Part shown: positions 30,071-39,231 of the stretch, one piece after another | How positions within the stretch are numbered: position 1 is the stretch's first letter | How the letters are laid out: the number at the start of each line of letters is the position of its first letter | NCBI RefSeq assembly: GCF_009451885.1 | Contig: NZ_WIAO01000009.1 | Span: 1 to 64,000 of the forward strand | DNA from: Glycomyces albidus | GTDB lineage: Bacteria > Actinomycetota > Actinomycetes > Mycobacteriales > Micromonosporaceae | Direction: 5' to 3' | Length of the DNA: 64,000 bases | Program-made: the position numbers and the translations under genes | Notes under the pieces: generated by a model | Told to the model about the DNA's origin: nothing | Databases searched by the model: none | Seen by the model: the letters and a program-made list of their open reading frames with translations, nothing else

Positions 30071-31000
30071 CTAGGCGGCCTCGGGAAGCAGAGCGGAAGC
30101 GCCCTCCCCGATGCCGAGGTGGTCGACGGTGCCGGTGGTGATGAAGTCGCCGAGCGCGGCGGCGGCGGCGATCTGCCCCTGGGTGAAGCGGGCGTTGTCG
30201 ACGGTGGCGACGGTCCCGGTGTCGTCGGCGCGGATGGTGGCGATGGGGTTGCCGTCGCCGGCGGAGTTCATGGCGCCGTACACGGTGGGCGCGTCGAGGG
30301 CGAACTCGTTGGTGAGGGTGACCATGCCGGTGTTGCGGACCTCGGCGTCGGAGTCGGTCGAGCCGGCGCCCGCGAGGATGAGGACGCCGTCGGCGACGCC
30401 GGTGGGGGCGGTCTCGACCGTGAGCATCGAGATCTGGTCGAGGGCGGTGGTGACCGTGGTGATGTCGCCGGGGGTGATGGCGACGGTCGTCCCGCCGGCC
30501 TTGCCGGTGGTGACGGCGGCGAGGACGTGGCTCATCGCCTGCACCCCGTCGTAGGTGACCGGGGTGGTGACCGTGGCCGGGGTGGTGGTGTCGACGAGGT
30601 CGACGAGCTGGTCGGCGTGGGCCGGGTCGAAGAAGTCGTCGAGGACGGAGATGCGGCCCGAGACGGTGGCCCCGGCGAGACCGAGCATCTCGACCGCGCC
30701 GTCGACGGCGCGGGTGTCGGCGTCCGGCAGCGCCACCACGAGGATGTTCCGGCCGGTGAGGCGGTTCGCGAGGTAGGTGGGGGCGATCTCGGCGGCGAAC
30801 TCCTGCTCGTCGCCGAGCTGCTCCTCGAGCTGCGTGACCTGGGCCCGGAGCTGCTCGTTGGAGTCGCGCAGGCCCTGGCTGGTCGACTCGAGCGCCTCCA
30901 TGGCGGGGCCGTTGAGGGCGGCCGTGCCGAGGATGAGGCCCACGGTGAGGGCGAGGAACACCGCGGTGAGGCTCACCAGGTGGTAGCGGAAGTTGATCAC
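30071..31000 (-). CDS. steB: MctB/SteB-family membrane protein
   Basis: 309 residues, with a single N-terminal membrane helix (INFRYHLVSLTAVFLALTVGLILG), a coiled coil (DSNEQLRAQVTQLEEQLGDE) and a large extracytoplasmic part. The INFRYH start is diagnostic of the MctB family. In mycobacteria it is described as a copper-transport protein. In Streptomyces and Corynebacterium its homologue SteB works with SteA at the division ring. Direct coupling to steA here (GTG 31000 overlaps the steA TGA) supports the SteB role. Confidence 0.88.
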   Translation of the reverse strand: MINFRYHLVSLTAVFLALTVGLILGTAALNGPAMEALESTSQGLRDSNEQLRAQVTQLEEQLGDEQEFAAEIAPTYLANRLTGRNILVVALPDADTRAVDGAVEMLGLAGATVSGRISVLDDFFDPAHADQLVDLVDTTTPATVTTPVTYDGVQAMSHVLAAVTTGKAGGTTVAITPGDITTVTTALDQISMLTVETAPTGVADGVLILAGAGSTDSDAEVRNTGMVTLTNEFALDAPTVYGAMNSAGDGNPIATIRADDTGTVATVDNARFTQGQIAAAAALGDFITTGTVDHLGIGEGASALLPEAA

Positions 31001-32193
31001 GAGAACAGCCTTTGGATCTGGAAGAGGAGCCCGTCCCACCAGTCGGCGATGACGTCCACGAAGGAGCGGCCGACGGTGGAGATGGCGACTGCGGTGGCCA
31101 TGGCGGCGAGGCCGGAGACGATGAGCAGGAGGAGCGCCGAGATCGACATGTCCTGGCGGTACAGGCGCGAGACGCCCTTGGCGTCGACGAGCTTGCCACC
31201 CACGCGCAGCCGCGTGAGGAAGGTCGAGGCCATGCCGCCGCGGCCCTTGTCGAGGAACTCGACCATGGTGACGTGGGTGCCGACGGCGCAGATGAGCTCC
31301 GCGCCCTTCTCGTCGGCCATGAGCATCGCGATGTCCTCGGAGGTGGCGGCGGCCGGGAACGGGATCGCGGGGACGCCGAGCTTGTTCATGCGCTCCATGC
31401 CGGGCGCGCGGCCGTCGGCGTAGGCGTGGACGACGATCTCGGCGCCGCAGCGCAGGGCGTCGTCGGAGACGGAGTCCATGTCGCCGACGATCATGTCGGG
31501 CGTGTAGCCCGCTTCCAGGAGCGCGTCCGCGCCGCCGTCGACGCCCACGAGGACGGGCTTGAACTCGCGGATGTAGGGGCGCAGGACGTCGATGTCCTCC
31601 TTGTAGTTGTAGCCGCGGATCACGATGAGGGCGTGGCGGCCGTTGAAGGAGGTCTTGACGTCGGGGACGCCGACGCCGTCGAGGAGGAGGTCCCGCTCGC
31701 GCTTGAGGTACTCCATGGTGTTGGCAGCGAACGCCTCCAACTGGATCGACAGGCCCTCCTTGGCCGCCTCCATGTCGGCGGCGACCGAGTCGGGGGTCTG
31801 CACGACGCCTTCGGCGATCAGCTCGGCGCCGAGGAAGACCTTGCCGTCCTCGACGGCGACGGTCTTGCCTTCGCGGACCTTGTCGAAGATCTCGTCGCCG
31901 ACGTCGTCGATGAGGATGATCCCGGCCTTGACGAGCACCTCGGGGCCGAGGTTCGGGTAGCGCCCGGAGATCGACTTCGACGCGTTGACGACCACGGGCA
32001 CGCCGGTGCCCACGAGGGTGTCGGCGGCGACCCGGTCGAGGTCGACGTGGTCGATGACGGCGATGTCGCCGGGTTCGAGGCGGCCGCACAGCCGCTTCGT
32101 ACGGCGGTCGAGGCGGGCGGTGCCGACCAGCCGTCCTTCGGAGGTGTCGCCCTCCAGGTTCCGCCCGGGCAAACGCAAGCTAGGTACACGCAT
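30997..32193 (-). CDS. steA: Cytokinetic ring protein SteA
   Basis: 398 residues. The N-terminal region (LVGTARLDRRTKRLCGRLEPGDIAVIDH) and the thiamin-pyrophosphokinase-like core (LVGVDGGADALLEAGYTPDMIVGDMDSV) are characteristic of SteA. One C-terminal helix anchors it (SISALLLLIVSGLAAMATAVAI). SteA and SteB localise to the division septum in Streptomyces and control septal cell-wall processing in corynebacteria (literature knowledge). It overlaps steB by four bases; recN lies 76 bases upstream on the same strand. Confidence 0.9.
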   Translation of the reverse strand: MRVPSLRLPGRNLEGDTSEGRLVGTARLDRRTKRLCGRLEPGDIAVIDHVDLDRVAADTLVGTGVPVVVNASKSISGRYPNLGPEVLVKAGIILIDDVGDEIFDKVREGKTVAVEDGKVFLGAELIAEGVVQTPDSVAADMEAAKEGLSIQLEAFAANTMEYLKRERDLLLDGVGVPDVKTSFNGRHALIVIRGYNYKEDIDVLRPYIREFKPVLVGVDGGADALLEAGYTPDMIVGDMDSVSDDALRCGAEIVVHAYADGRAPGMERMNKLGVPAIPFPAAATSEDIAMLMADEKGAELICAVGTHVTMVEFLDKGRGGMASTFLTRLRVGGKLVDAKGVSRLYRQDMSISALLLLIVSGLAAMATAVAISTVGRSFVDVIADWWDGLLFQIQRLFS

Positions 32194-32269
32194 CGTGCAT
32201 CATCATGCCATCCGGTGGCCGCCCGCCATGCGACGGCGCGCCGCTCTGGGACGGCCGGGCCGTTCGGCC

Positions 32270-34006
32270 CTAGGACTTCATCTTCGCAGCCTCGGCCAGG
32301 AGCTCCTCGGCGTGGGCCACGCCCAGATGCGAGTCGGGCATCCCGGCGAGCATGCGAGCAAGCTCACGTGCGCGGGCCGCGTCGTCGACCACGCGCACGC
32401 CCGAGACCGTGACCGCGCCGGAGGTGTCCTTGGAGACGACCAGGTGGCGGTCGGCGAACGCGGCGACCTGCGGCAGGTGGGTGACGACGAGGACCTGGTG
32501 GCGGCGGGCGAGCTTGGCGAGGCAGCGGCCGATCTCGATGGCCGCGCCGCCGCCGACGCCGGCGTCGACCTCGTCGAAGACCAGGACCGGCGGGCCGCCG
32601 ATCTCCGCGAACACGACTTCGATCGCGAGCATCACCCGCGAGAGCTCGCCGCCGGACGCGCCCTTGTGCAGGGCGGCCGGGGCCGAGCCCGGGTGCGGGC
32701 GCAGCAGCAGCTCGACCTCGTCGGCGCCGTCCTCGGTGGCGCCGGACACCGCGGTCTCCACGGCGAGGTCGACGCTGCCGCGGCCGGCCGGGCGCGGTTC
32801 GACCGCGGCGACGACTTTGGCGTGCGGCATGGCCAGGCCCTTGAGCTCGGCGGAGACCGACTCGGAGAAGCGCTCGGCGGCGGCGCGGCGGGAGGCGCGG
32901 AGCTGGGTGGCGAGGTCGGCGGCGCGGGCGGTGAGCTCGGCGTGCTGGGACTCGAGTTCGGCGACGCGCTCGTCGGAGACGTCGAGCTCGCTGAGGCGCT
33001 TGCGGGCGTTCTCGGCCCAGGCCAGGACGCCGGGGAGGTCCTCGGCGTACTTGCGGTAGAGGGTCTTCAGGGCGGCCTGGCGCTGGTAGATCTCCTCCAG
33101 GCGCCGCGGGTCGGCCGCGAGGTCGTCGAGGTAGGCCGAGAGGTCCACGGCCGCTTCGGCCAGGAGCGCGCCGGCCTCGCCGAGGCGCTCGGCGAACTCG
33201 GCGAGCTTCGGGTCGGCGTGGGCGTCGTGCTCCAGGGCGCGGGCCGCGGCGCCGACGGTGTCGGTGGCGCCGCCTTCGCCGGTGGCCGGGTCGCCGGTGA
33301 TCGCTGCGTGCGCGGTGGCGGCGGCCAGGCGCAGGGCCTCGGCGTTCTCCAGGCGGCGGGCCTCTTCGGCGAGTTCGGCGTCCTCGCCGTCCTGCGGGTC
33401 GACGGCGGTGATCTCGTCGAGGCCCAGGCGCAGCAGGTCGGCCTCGCGGGCCATCTCGCGGGCGCTGGTGCGCAGGCGGGACAGCTCGGCCGCGCAGGCG
33501 CCGAGCTCGTGGAAGACGGTGCGGTAGGCGTCGAGGAGCTTGCCGTGGTCGGCCCCCGCGAAGCGGTCGAGCGCGGCCCGCTGCTCGGCGGGCTGGAGCA
33601 GGCGCATCTGGTCGGACTGGCCGTGGACCGAGATCGCTAGCTCGCCGAGTTCGGCGAGGACGCCGACGGGCGCTGAGCGGCCGCCGACCCACGCCTTCGA
33701 GCGGCCCTCGGAGGAAACGGAGCGGGCCAGGAGCAGCTCGCCGTCCTCGAGGTCGGCCCCGGCCTCGATGGCGCGCTCGCGCAGTTCGAGCGCGGCGTCG
33801 CCCACGGCGAAGCGGCCCTCCACAAGGGCGCGGTCCCCGCCGAGGGGGGCGCGGGAGGCGCGACCGCCGAACAGCAGACCCAGACCGGCGACGACCATGG
33901 TCTTGCCGGCGCCGGTCTCACCGGTGATGCAGGTCAGGCCCGGGTCGAGCGGCAGGGTGGCGTCAGCGATCACGCCCAGGTTCTGGATGCGAAGCTCCTC
34001 CAACAC
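32270..34006 (-). CDS. recN: DNA repair protein RecN
   Basis: SMC-like ATPase acting early at double-strand breaks. Of 578 residues, the head begins LEELRIQNLGVIADATLPLD with Walker A ITGETGAGKTMVVAGLGLLF. Long Ala/Glu/Arg-rich coiled-coil segments lie between about 160 and 350. The second head half has the ABC signature GASGGELSRVMLAIEV and Walker B PPVLVFDEVDAGVGG. GTG 34006. Adjacent to nadK and tlyA as in other actinobacteria. No LexA box was identified. Confidence 0.96.
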   Translation of the reverse strand: MLEELRIQNLGVIADATLPLDPGLTCITGETGAGKTMVVAGLGLLFGGRASRAPLGGDRALVEGRFAVGDAALELRERAIEAGADLEDGELLLARSVSSEGRSKAWVGGRSAPVGVLAELGELAISVHGQSDQMRLLQPAEQRAALDRFAGADHGKLLDAYRTVFHELGACAAELSRLRTSAREMAREADLLRLGLDEITAVDPQDGEDAELAEEARRLENAEALRLAAATAHAAITGDPATGEGGATDTVGAAARALEHDAHADPKLAEFAERLGEAGALLAEAAVDLSAYLDDLAADPRRLEEIYQRQAALKTLYRKYAEDLPGVLAWAENARKRLSELDVSDERVAELESQHAELTARAADLATQLRASRRAAAERFSESVSAELKGLAMPHAKVVAAVEPRPAGRGSVDLAVETAVSGATEDGADEVELLLRPHPGSAPAALHKGASGGELSRVMLAIEVVFAEIGGPPVLVFDEVDAGVGGGAAIEIGRCLAKLARRHQVLVVTHLPQVAAFADRHLVVSKDTSGAVTVSGVRVVDDAARARELARMLAGMPDSHLGVAHAEELLAEAAKMKS

Positions 34007-34076
34007 AGTTCAAGACTGTACTCGCACGGACCGACATCGGCCCTTCCAGACGGCGCAACTGAGCGGAACGCGGGCG

Positions 34077-34976
34077 CTAGATGCGCCCGTGGCGCCAACC
34101 GTCAACGGGCAGAGAGAGTTTCGAGACGAGGCGGGAGGCGAACGGTTGTCCGGACATGCGGACCAGCCGGACCGGGCGCTCGGAGCGGCGGATGGTCACC
34201 GTCGATCCGGCCGTCAGGCGGGTGAGCTCCTTGCCGTCGGCGATGAGTGCGCCCTCGGTGCCGACCGACTCCACGCCGATGCGGATCAGCGAGGAGGAGT
34301 GGACGACCATCGGCTTGGCGAACAGGGCGTGCGCGTTCATGGGGACGACCACCAGGGCGTCCACATCGGGCCAGACCACCGGGCCGCCGGCCGACATCGC
34401 GTGCGCGGTCGAGCCGGTCGGCGAGGCGACCGCGACGCCGTCGCAGCCGTAGCGGGAGATCCGGGTGCCGTCGATCTCGATGAACAGCTCGAGCATCCGG
34501 GCCGGCTCGGCCTTCTCCACGGCGATGTCGTTGAACGCCCACGAGTGGTGGAACTCGCCGTCGGTGCCGATCGCCTCGACCGCCAGCGCGGTGCGCTCCT
34601 CGACGCTGTATTCGCCGTCCAGGAGGCGCGAGACGACCGTCTCGAGCTCGCCGGTCTCGGCCTCGGCGAGGAAGCCGACCTTGCCGAAGTTGACGCCGAG
34701 GAGGGGCACGTCGGCCTCGGCGGCGAGCTTCGCCGCGCGCAGGACGGTGCCGTCGCCGCCGAGCGCGAGCACGAGATCGGCTGTGGCGGAAGTCTCCTCG
34801 TCGACGACGAGGAGCGCGTCGGGGTGGTGGAGCGAGCGGATCTCGCCGGTGAGGATGCGGACCGCGACGCCGGCGGAGCGGAGCGCGGCGGCGAGCTTCT
34901 CGGCGAGCTCGGCGACGTCGACCCGGAGCGGGTGCGTCACGACCAGGACGCGGTCCGGCTTCTGCTGCGACCCCAC
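34077..34976 (-). CDS. nadK: NAD kinase
   Basis: Phosphorylates NAD to NADP. The diagnostic GGDGT motif is in LVLALGGDGTVLRAAKLAAE near residue 75. NFGKVGFLAE and SPTGSTAHAMSAGGPVV follow as expected for the family. GTG 34976 is chosen because GAAGGAG lies just upstream; the frame stays open to 35177 but that part has no homology character. 299 residues, normal. It shares the tlyA-nadK-recN order with mycobacteria, though here a long gap intervenes before tlyA. Confidence 0.95.
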   Translation of the reverse strand: MGSQQKPDRVLVVTHPLRVDVAELAEKLAAALRSAGVAVRILTGEIRSLHHPDALLVVDEETSATADLVLALGGDGTVLRAAKLAAEADVPLLGVNFGKVGFLAEAETGELETVVSRLLDGEYSVEERTALAVEAIGTDGEFHHSWAFNDIAVEKAEPARMLELFIEIDGTRISRYGCDGVAVASPTGSTAHAMSAGGPVVWPDVDALVVVPMNAHALFAKPMVVHSSSLIRIGVESVGTEGALIADGKELTRLTAGSTVTIRRSERPVRLVRMSGQPFASRLVSKLSLPVDGWRHGRI

Positions 34977-35610
34977 TCGCGCTCCTTCATTGACGGCTAC
35001 AGGGCCTCGAACTGTACTCCAGGCAGGTTCACCCGCAGTATCGGAGAGCATACCCAGGACAACGCTTGCACAAAGCGGTTCGGGCGAATGATCTGCAACC
35101 CGACTCTCGTTGGGCGGCAAGCCACTTTGCGACTCGCCCAATGCGATCCCATACGGCACGAGGTGTCCCGGCACCATTCAAGGAGATCGGCGACTCCCCG
35201 GGCAACCCGCGGCCGACTGTCGGCTGCCGGTCTTCCGGGAATCGGTTCGACTTTCAGGCCGAATTCCAGGTCGGTGACCGGCTCGACCGCCCGAGTGAGC
35301 GGAGTCAGTCGGAGCGGTGTGTGCTTGTGGCCGGGGTCATTGCCACGATCGGGGGACGAGGCGGGTTGGAGAGTCCAACTCGACCGATACGGTTTCAGTG
35401 CGGACCTTGGTCACCGATTCGGGTCTGCCCGATACGCCCCCCGCGGCGCGCTCGCTCGGGTGCTCGGGTCCTGCCGGAGGGTGTTCGTCGGTGTGGTCGC
35501 GGTGTGCAGGGCAATACGCGCCGCGGGACCGCCGATCCGAAGTGCCGGGATCCGGGCCCGCCGTCGGGTTGGCGGCGGCTGTGGTGGCGGCTTCCGCCTC
35601 GCTTGCGGTC
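34977..35610. other. 634-base gap between tlyA and nadK
   Basis: In related genomes tlyA and nadK are close together. Here more than 600 bases intervene. GC content is visibly lower around 35020-35140. Minus-strand frames give only low-complexity Arg/Pro peptides, and plus-strand frames are continuations of shadows. It presumably holds the nadK promoter. The remainder may be a remnant too decayed to name. Confidence 0.45.
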
Positions 35611-36393
35611 TCAAGCGCCGCAGGCGGCGTCGACCGCTTCGCGGGCGACGGGTTCGCCGTCGGTCTGCATGCGGCAGAAGAATTCTACGTTGCCCTTGGG
35701 GCCTGGCAGGGGGCTGGCGGCGACCGCGGTCGTGGTCCAGCCCAGGCGCCGCGCGGCCTCGATGACGTTCCAGACGGCGTCGGCGCGCTGCGCGGGGTCG
35801 GCGACGACGCCGCCGGCGCCGACCTGGCCCTTGCCGACCTCGAACTGGGGCTTGACCATCGGGAGCATGAGTCCGGTGGGCTTGGTGCAGGCGGCCAGCG
35901 CGGGCAGGACGAGTCCGAGGGAGATGAACGACAGGTCGCCGACCGTCAGGTCCACCTGGCCGCCGAGCTGCTCGGGGGTGAGGTGGCGGACGTTGGTGCG
36001 GTCGTGGACGCGGACGCGCTCGTCGGTCTGGAGCTTCCAGGCGAGCTGGCCGTAGCCGACGTCGACGGCGAGGACCTCGGCGGCGCCGCGGCGCAGGAGG
36101 ACGTCGGTGAAGCCGCCGGTGGAGGCGCCGGCGTCGAGCACGCGCAGGCCCGCGGGGTCGACGCCGAACGCGTCGAGGGCGCCGATGAGCTTGTGGGCGC
36201 CGCGGGAGACGTAGTCGTCGGCGTCGCCGACGAGGCGGATCGAGTCGTCGCCGGTGACGCTGGTGGCGGCCTTGGTGGCGGGGATGCCGCGCAGGTGGAT
36301 GCGCCCGGCCGCGATGAGTTCGCGGGCGTGCTCGCGGGAGCGGGCGATCTTGCGGCGGACGAGTTCGGCGTCGAGCCGGTATCGCGTGGGCAT
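35611..36393 (-). CDS. tlyA: TlyA-family rRNA 2'-O-methyltransferase
   Basis: Methylates ribose of C1409 (16S) and C1920 (23S) in mycobacteria, which is needed for capreomycin sensitivity. The N-terminal S4 RNA-binding domain is VRRKIARSREHARELIAAGR. The FtsJ-like domain has the SAM motif RVLDAGASTGGFTDVLLRRG and a conserved VDLTVGDLSFISL stretch. 260 residues, from ATG 36393. The region continues upstream with two small genes on the same strand. Confidence 0.94.
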   Translation of the reverse strand: MPTRYRLDAELVRRKIARSREHARELIAAGRIHLRGIPATKAATSVTGDDSIRLVGDADDYVSRGAHKLIGALDAFGVDPAGLRVLDAGASTGGFTDVLLRRGAAEVLAVDVGYGQLAWKLQTDERVRVHDRTNVRHLTPEQLGGQVDLTVGDLSFISLGLVLPALAACTKPTGLMLPMVKPQFEVGKGQVGAGGVVADPAQRADAVWNVIEAARRLGWTTTAVAASPLPGPKGNVEFFCRMQTDGEPVAREAVDAACGA

Positions 36394-36451
36394 GGCGCGG
36401 TCGCGTGCTTTCTACGGAGTTGTCGGTCGGCTCGCAGGGACGGTCGTGGCG

Positions 36452-36646
36452 TCAGGCGTCGTCGACGTTGCTGAGAATCTCCGAGAGGCGCTGCTGGACG
36501 CCTTCGAAGACGGCCACGTGCTCGGTGACGGGCAGGTCCGGGAGTGCTTCGAGCCGGCCGAGGGCCTCTTCGACCTCCGCCTCGACGTCGTCGGCGTCGC
36601 CGCGCAGGCGCGCCGCGACGGCCCCTGGGTTCGGTGCGCCGGTCAT
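36452..36646 (-). CDS. Small conserved actinobacterial protein, 64 aa
   Basis: A 64-residue acidic, helical protein (DVEAEVEEALGRLEALPDL ... VFEGVQQRLSEILSNV). Short ORFs of this type commonly precede tlyA in actinobacteria; no function is known to me. ATG 36646 overlaps the TGA of the upstream gene (ATGA), and the stop lies 58 bases before tlyA, so it is very probably translated in the same operon. Confidence 0.65.
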   Translation of the reverse strand: MTGAPNPGAVAARLRGDADDVEAEVEEALGRLEALPDLPVTEHVAVFEGVQQRLSEILSNVDDA

Positions 36647-37038
36647 GCGACCCCTTCGTCGTCGCCGCGCGTCTGCGGGGCGGCGGGGGGCGCTTCGGTG
36701 CCGGTCGAGGGCTCGGTGCGCCGGACCGCGGCGGCGGCCTCGGCTTCGGCGAGGCGGACGCGCAGCTCGCGGATCTGCTCCTCGTTGTGCTCGAGGCGCA
36801 GGTTGAGGTCGTCGAGGTCGGCCTGGGTGGCGACGCCGATGCGGCTGAGGGTCGCGTCGAGCTCGGCGCGGATGAGGCGCGCGAGGTCGTGCGCGGTGCG
36901 GCCGCCGTGGCTGCGGAGCTGCTCGGAGCCCGAGCGCAGGTCCTCGCGGAGCCTGCCGGCGAACTCGCGGGCGCGGCGGGCGGGCTCGCCGGCCATGCCG
37001 AAGACGGTGTCGAAGTAGGCGCGGGCGCTGTCGGCCAT
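36643..37038 (-). CDS. Phasin-like helical protein
   Basis: 131 residues with an amphipathic helical N-terminal half (ARAYFDTVFGMAGEPARRAREFAGRLREDL), then a probable coiled coil around LDDLNLRLEHNEEQIRELRV. The C-terminus is Pro/Thr-rich. The pattern resembles small phasin/PHA-granule regulator-like proteins of actinobacteria, a weak structural likeness rather than proof of granule binding. It is coupled by ATGA to the 64-residue gene and divergent from the SCP2-like gene at 37203. Confidence 0.55.
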   Translation of the reverse strand: MADSARAYFDTVFGMAGEPARRAREFAGRLREDLRSGSEQLRSHGGRTAHDLARLIRAELDATLSRIGVATQADLDDLNLRLEHNEEQIRELRVRLAEAEAAAAVRRTEPSTGTEAPPAAPQTRGDDEGVA

Positions 37039-37202
37039 GTGATCCCACTCCTTTCAGGTGCCAGGTTCCCGGGACGGGGTCCTCTCCGTTCAACGGTACT
37101 GCCAAGCTACCGGTGACCGGTCGCGACCAAAGGGTTGTACTGGTCGGTAACATTCTCGTGGGCGCACAGCCGCGCCCGCGCCGATCGAAACAGGAGGGCC
37201 CT

Positions 37203-37541
37203 ATGGCCACCATCGACGAATGCCGGACCGCCCTTGAGCAGTTCGCCGACAACCTCGCGTCGAACCCGAAGACGGTCAAGAAGCTGACCGGGTTCCAGCG
37301 CAGCCTCGCGGCCGACATCAAGGACCTGGACGTGTCGTTCAACGGCCGCTTCGACGGGGGCAAGCTCGTCGGCATCACCGACGGCGACAACCCCGACGCC
37401 GAGATCCGCATGATCGTCGCCTCCGACGACCTGCTCAAGCTCGTCGCGGGCGAGCTCGACTTCATGAAGGCGTTCACCGGGGGCCAGGTGAAGATCAAGG
37501 CCCCCATGATGGATCTGATGAAGCTCCGCCAGGTCCTCTAG
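37203..37541 (+). CDS. SCP2 (sterol carrier)-domain protein, copy 1
   Basis: A stand-alone SCP2-like lipid-binding domain of 112 residues: LAADIKDLDVSFNGRFDGGK, AEIRMIVASDDLLKLVAGEL, then FTGGQVKIKA, the usual SCP2 end. No signal peptide, so cytoplasmic. ATG 37203 follows GGAGGGCCC. It is paralogous to the gene at 37771; shared patterns include GGKL, (D)AE.R.I.ASDDL and KVKIKA. Bacterial SCP2 proteins bind acyl chains or lipids; the ligand is unknown. Confidence 0.82.
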   Translation: MATIDECRTALEQFADNLASNPKTVKKLTGFQRSLAADIKDLDVSFNGRFDGGKLVGITDGDNPDAEIRMIVASDDLLKLVAGELDFMKAFTGGQVKIKAPMMDLMKLRQVL

Positions 37542-37770
37542 GGCCGCTTCGCCCTCCGTGACAGGAGACGCCCGGCGCCGCCGCCGGGCGGGCGGCGGCG
37601 CGCAGGGTGCGCGGGCGCGGGCCGCGAGGTCCGCCCCGCCCCCTGCGGCCCGCAGGCGGTCAAATGCCTCCCGGTCGGACGCAACGGCATTCGAGGCACG
37701 TTGTAATCTCTGCGCAGCCGACCTTCGCAACAGAGCGGGTCGAGCTTCGTACCACTATCGGGAGGACCGC

Positions 37771-38118
37771 ATGGCCACTGTTGACGAAGTCCGCAACGTG
37801 TTGGAGAAGATGGCGGGCAAGGTCGCCAAGAAGTCCGACGAGCTCAACCTTGAAGAAGACTTCGAACGCACGCTGGCCGTCGAAGTCACCGACCTGGGCC
37901 AGGCGTTCAGCGCCAAGCTCGCCGGAGGCAAGCTGACCGACCTGCTCGACGGCGACGCCGCCGACGCCGAGGTCCGCATCATCATCGCCTCCGACGACCT
38001 CATCGCCCTGTCGAAGAAGGAACTCAAGCCCGCCAAGGCGTTCCTGACCGGCAAGGTCAAGATCAAGGCGTCCGTCAAGGACCTGGCGAAGCTGCGCAAG
38101 GCCCTCAAGGTCGACTAG
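37771..38118 (+). CDS. SCP2 (sterol carrier)-domain protein, copy 2
   Basis: 115 residues, same domain as its neighbour: LAVEVTDLGQAFSAKLAGGK, AEVRIIIASDDLIALSKKEL, LTGKVKIKASVKDLAKLRKA. ATG 37771 follows GGGAGGA with a four-base gap. It has more Lys than copy 1, especially at the C-terminus. The 229-base space between the copies is GC-rich with no gene and presumably carries a separate promoter, so the copies may be expressed under different conditions. Confidence 0.82.
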   Translation: MATVDEVRNVLEKMAGKVAKKSDELNLEEDFERTLAVEVTDLGQAFSAKLAGGKLTDLLDGDAADAEVRIIIASDDLIALSKKELKPAKAFLTGKVKIKASVKDLAKLRKALKVD

Positions 38119-38144
38119 TCCCCCGAGGTCTCCAGAGACGACGA

Positions 38145-38169
38145 AGCCCGGACCGCGGCGGTCCGGGCT
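38145..38169. terminator. Terminator between SCP2 gene and HAD gene
   Basis: AGCCCGGACCGC (38145-38156) pairs with GCGGTCCGGGCT (38158-38169), followed by TTT on the plus strand. It serves the SCP2 gene and probably the converging minus-strand operon. Confidence 0.85.
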
Positions 38170-38193
38170 TTTCGCTTGCCTCGCAATGCGTCG

Positions 38194-39231
38194 TCAGTCG
38201 CCCGCCAGGAGCTTCTCGGCGGCCTCCCCGAGCGGGACCGGCGACGAGGCCGGGTCGTAGCCGGCCATGTCGGCTGCGGCCCAGCTCAACTCGCACAGGG
38301 CCCGCCAGGCGTCGAGCTCGTCGCCCTGGCCGCTGAGGACGATCTGCCCGTCGGTGAGCGCGGCGGTCCAGCCGCCGCATTCGATGCGGTCGACCGCGTC
38401 GTTCCAGTCCGGTTCGGGGTGCGGCTCGGTCAGGGCGGCGAGGCTCCAGCCGAGGTAGGTCGGCCGCTCCTCGGGCGGCAGGCGCAGCGCCAGGCGCGGC
38501 GAGACCACTCCGGTGAACACCAGGAGCGAGTCCATGCCGGCCCGGTTCGCGCCCGCGATGTCCGAGTCGGGGCGGTCGCCGACCATGATCGCCCGACCGC
38601 CCGGCTTGCGGGCCGTGGCGATCCGGTAGATCGGCTGCTCGGGCTTGCCGGCCACGAAGTCGGGGCCGTGTCCGAGCGCGGTCGCCACCGCGCCCACGAG
38701 CGCGCCCATGCCGGGCAGCGGACCGTCCGGAGTGGGCAGTGTCGCGTCGAGGTTGGCAGTGGCCCAGTAGGCGCCGCCGCGCACCGCGATCGTGGTGTCG
38801 GCGAGCGCGCGCCACGTCGTCTGCGGCGTGTACCCGAAGGCCACCGCGCCGGCGGCCTTCGGGTCGTCGACCGGTTCGAGCCCGGCCTCGACCACCGCGG
38901 CGCGCAGCGCCTCGGAGCCGGTCACGAGGACCTTGCCGCCCTTGCCGATCCGGTCGAGGATGCCCGAGGCCACCACCTGCGCCGAGGTGAGGACCTGGTC
39001 TGCTTCGGCAGGGATGTCCATGCCGCGCAGGGCTTCCGCCACGGTCTCGGGGCTGCGGGAGGCGTTGTTCGTGACGAACACCGGGTCGCATTCGAGGCCC
39101 GGAAGGGCCGCGAGGGTCGCGGCCGCTTCCGGGATCGGTTCGTGCAGCAGGTACACGACGCCGTCGAGGTCGAGCAGCGCCAGGTCATAGGCGCGGGCGA
39201 GTGCCTCAGGGGCGCCTTTCAGTCGGGTCAT
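38194..39231 (-). CDS. HAD-IIA phosphatase, NagD/glycerol-3-phosphate phosphatase-like
   Basis: 345 residues. Motif I is DLALLDLDGVVYLLHEPI, motif II PVFVTNNASRSPETVAEAL, and the C-terminal Mg motif is AIMVGDRPDSDIAGANRAGM; a C2-type cap lies between. The last 90 residues form an extra small domain. Position after the TPR gene and near tyrS matches M. tuberculosis Rv1692, reported as a glycerol 3-phosphate phosphatase in lipid recycling. ATG 39231 overlaps the end of the TPR gene by 26 bases. Substrate by synteny only. Confidence 0.85.
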   Translation of the reverse strand: MTRLKGAPEALARAYDLALLDLDGVVYLLHEPIPEAAATLAALPGLECDPVFVTNNASRSPETVAEALRGMDIPAEADQVLTSAQVVASGILDRIGKGGKVLVTGSEALRAAVVEAGLEPVDDPKAAGAVAFGYTPQTTWRALADTTIAVRGGAYWATANLDATLPTPDGPLPGMGALVGAVATALGHGPDFVAGKPEQPIYRIATARKPGGRAIMVGDRPDSDIAGANRAGMDSLLVFTGVVSPRLALRLPPEERPTYLGWSLAALTEPHPEPDWNDAVDRIECGGWTAALTDGQIVLSGQGDELDAWRALCELSWAAADMAGYDPASSPVPLGEAAEKLLAGD

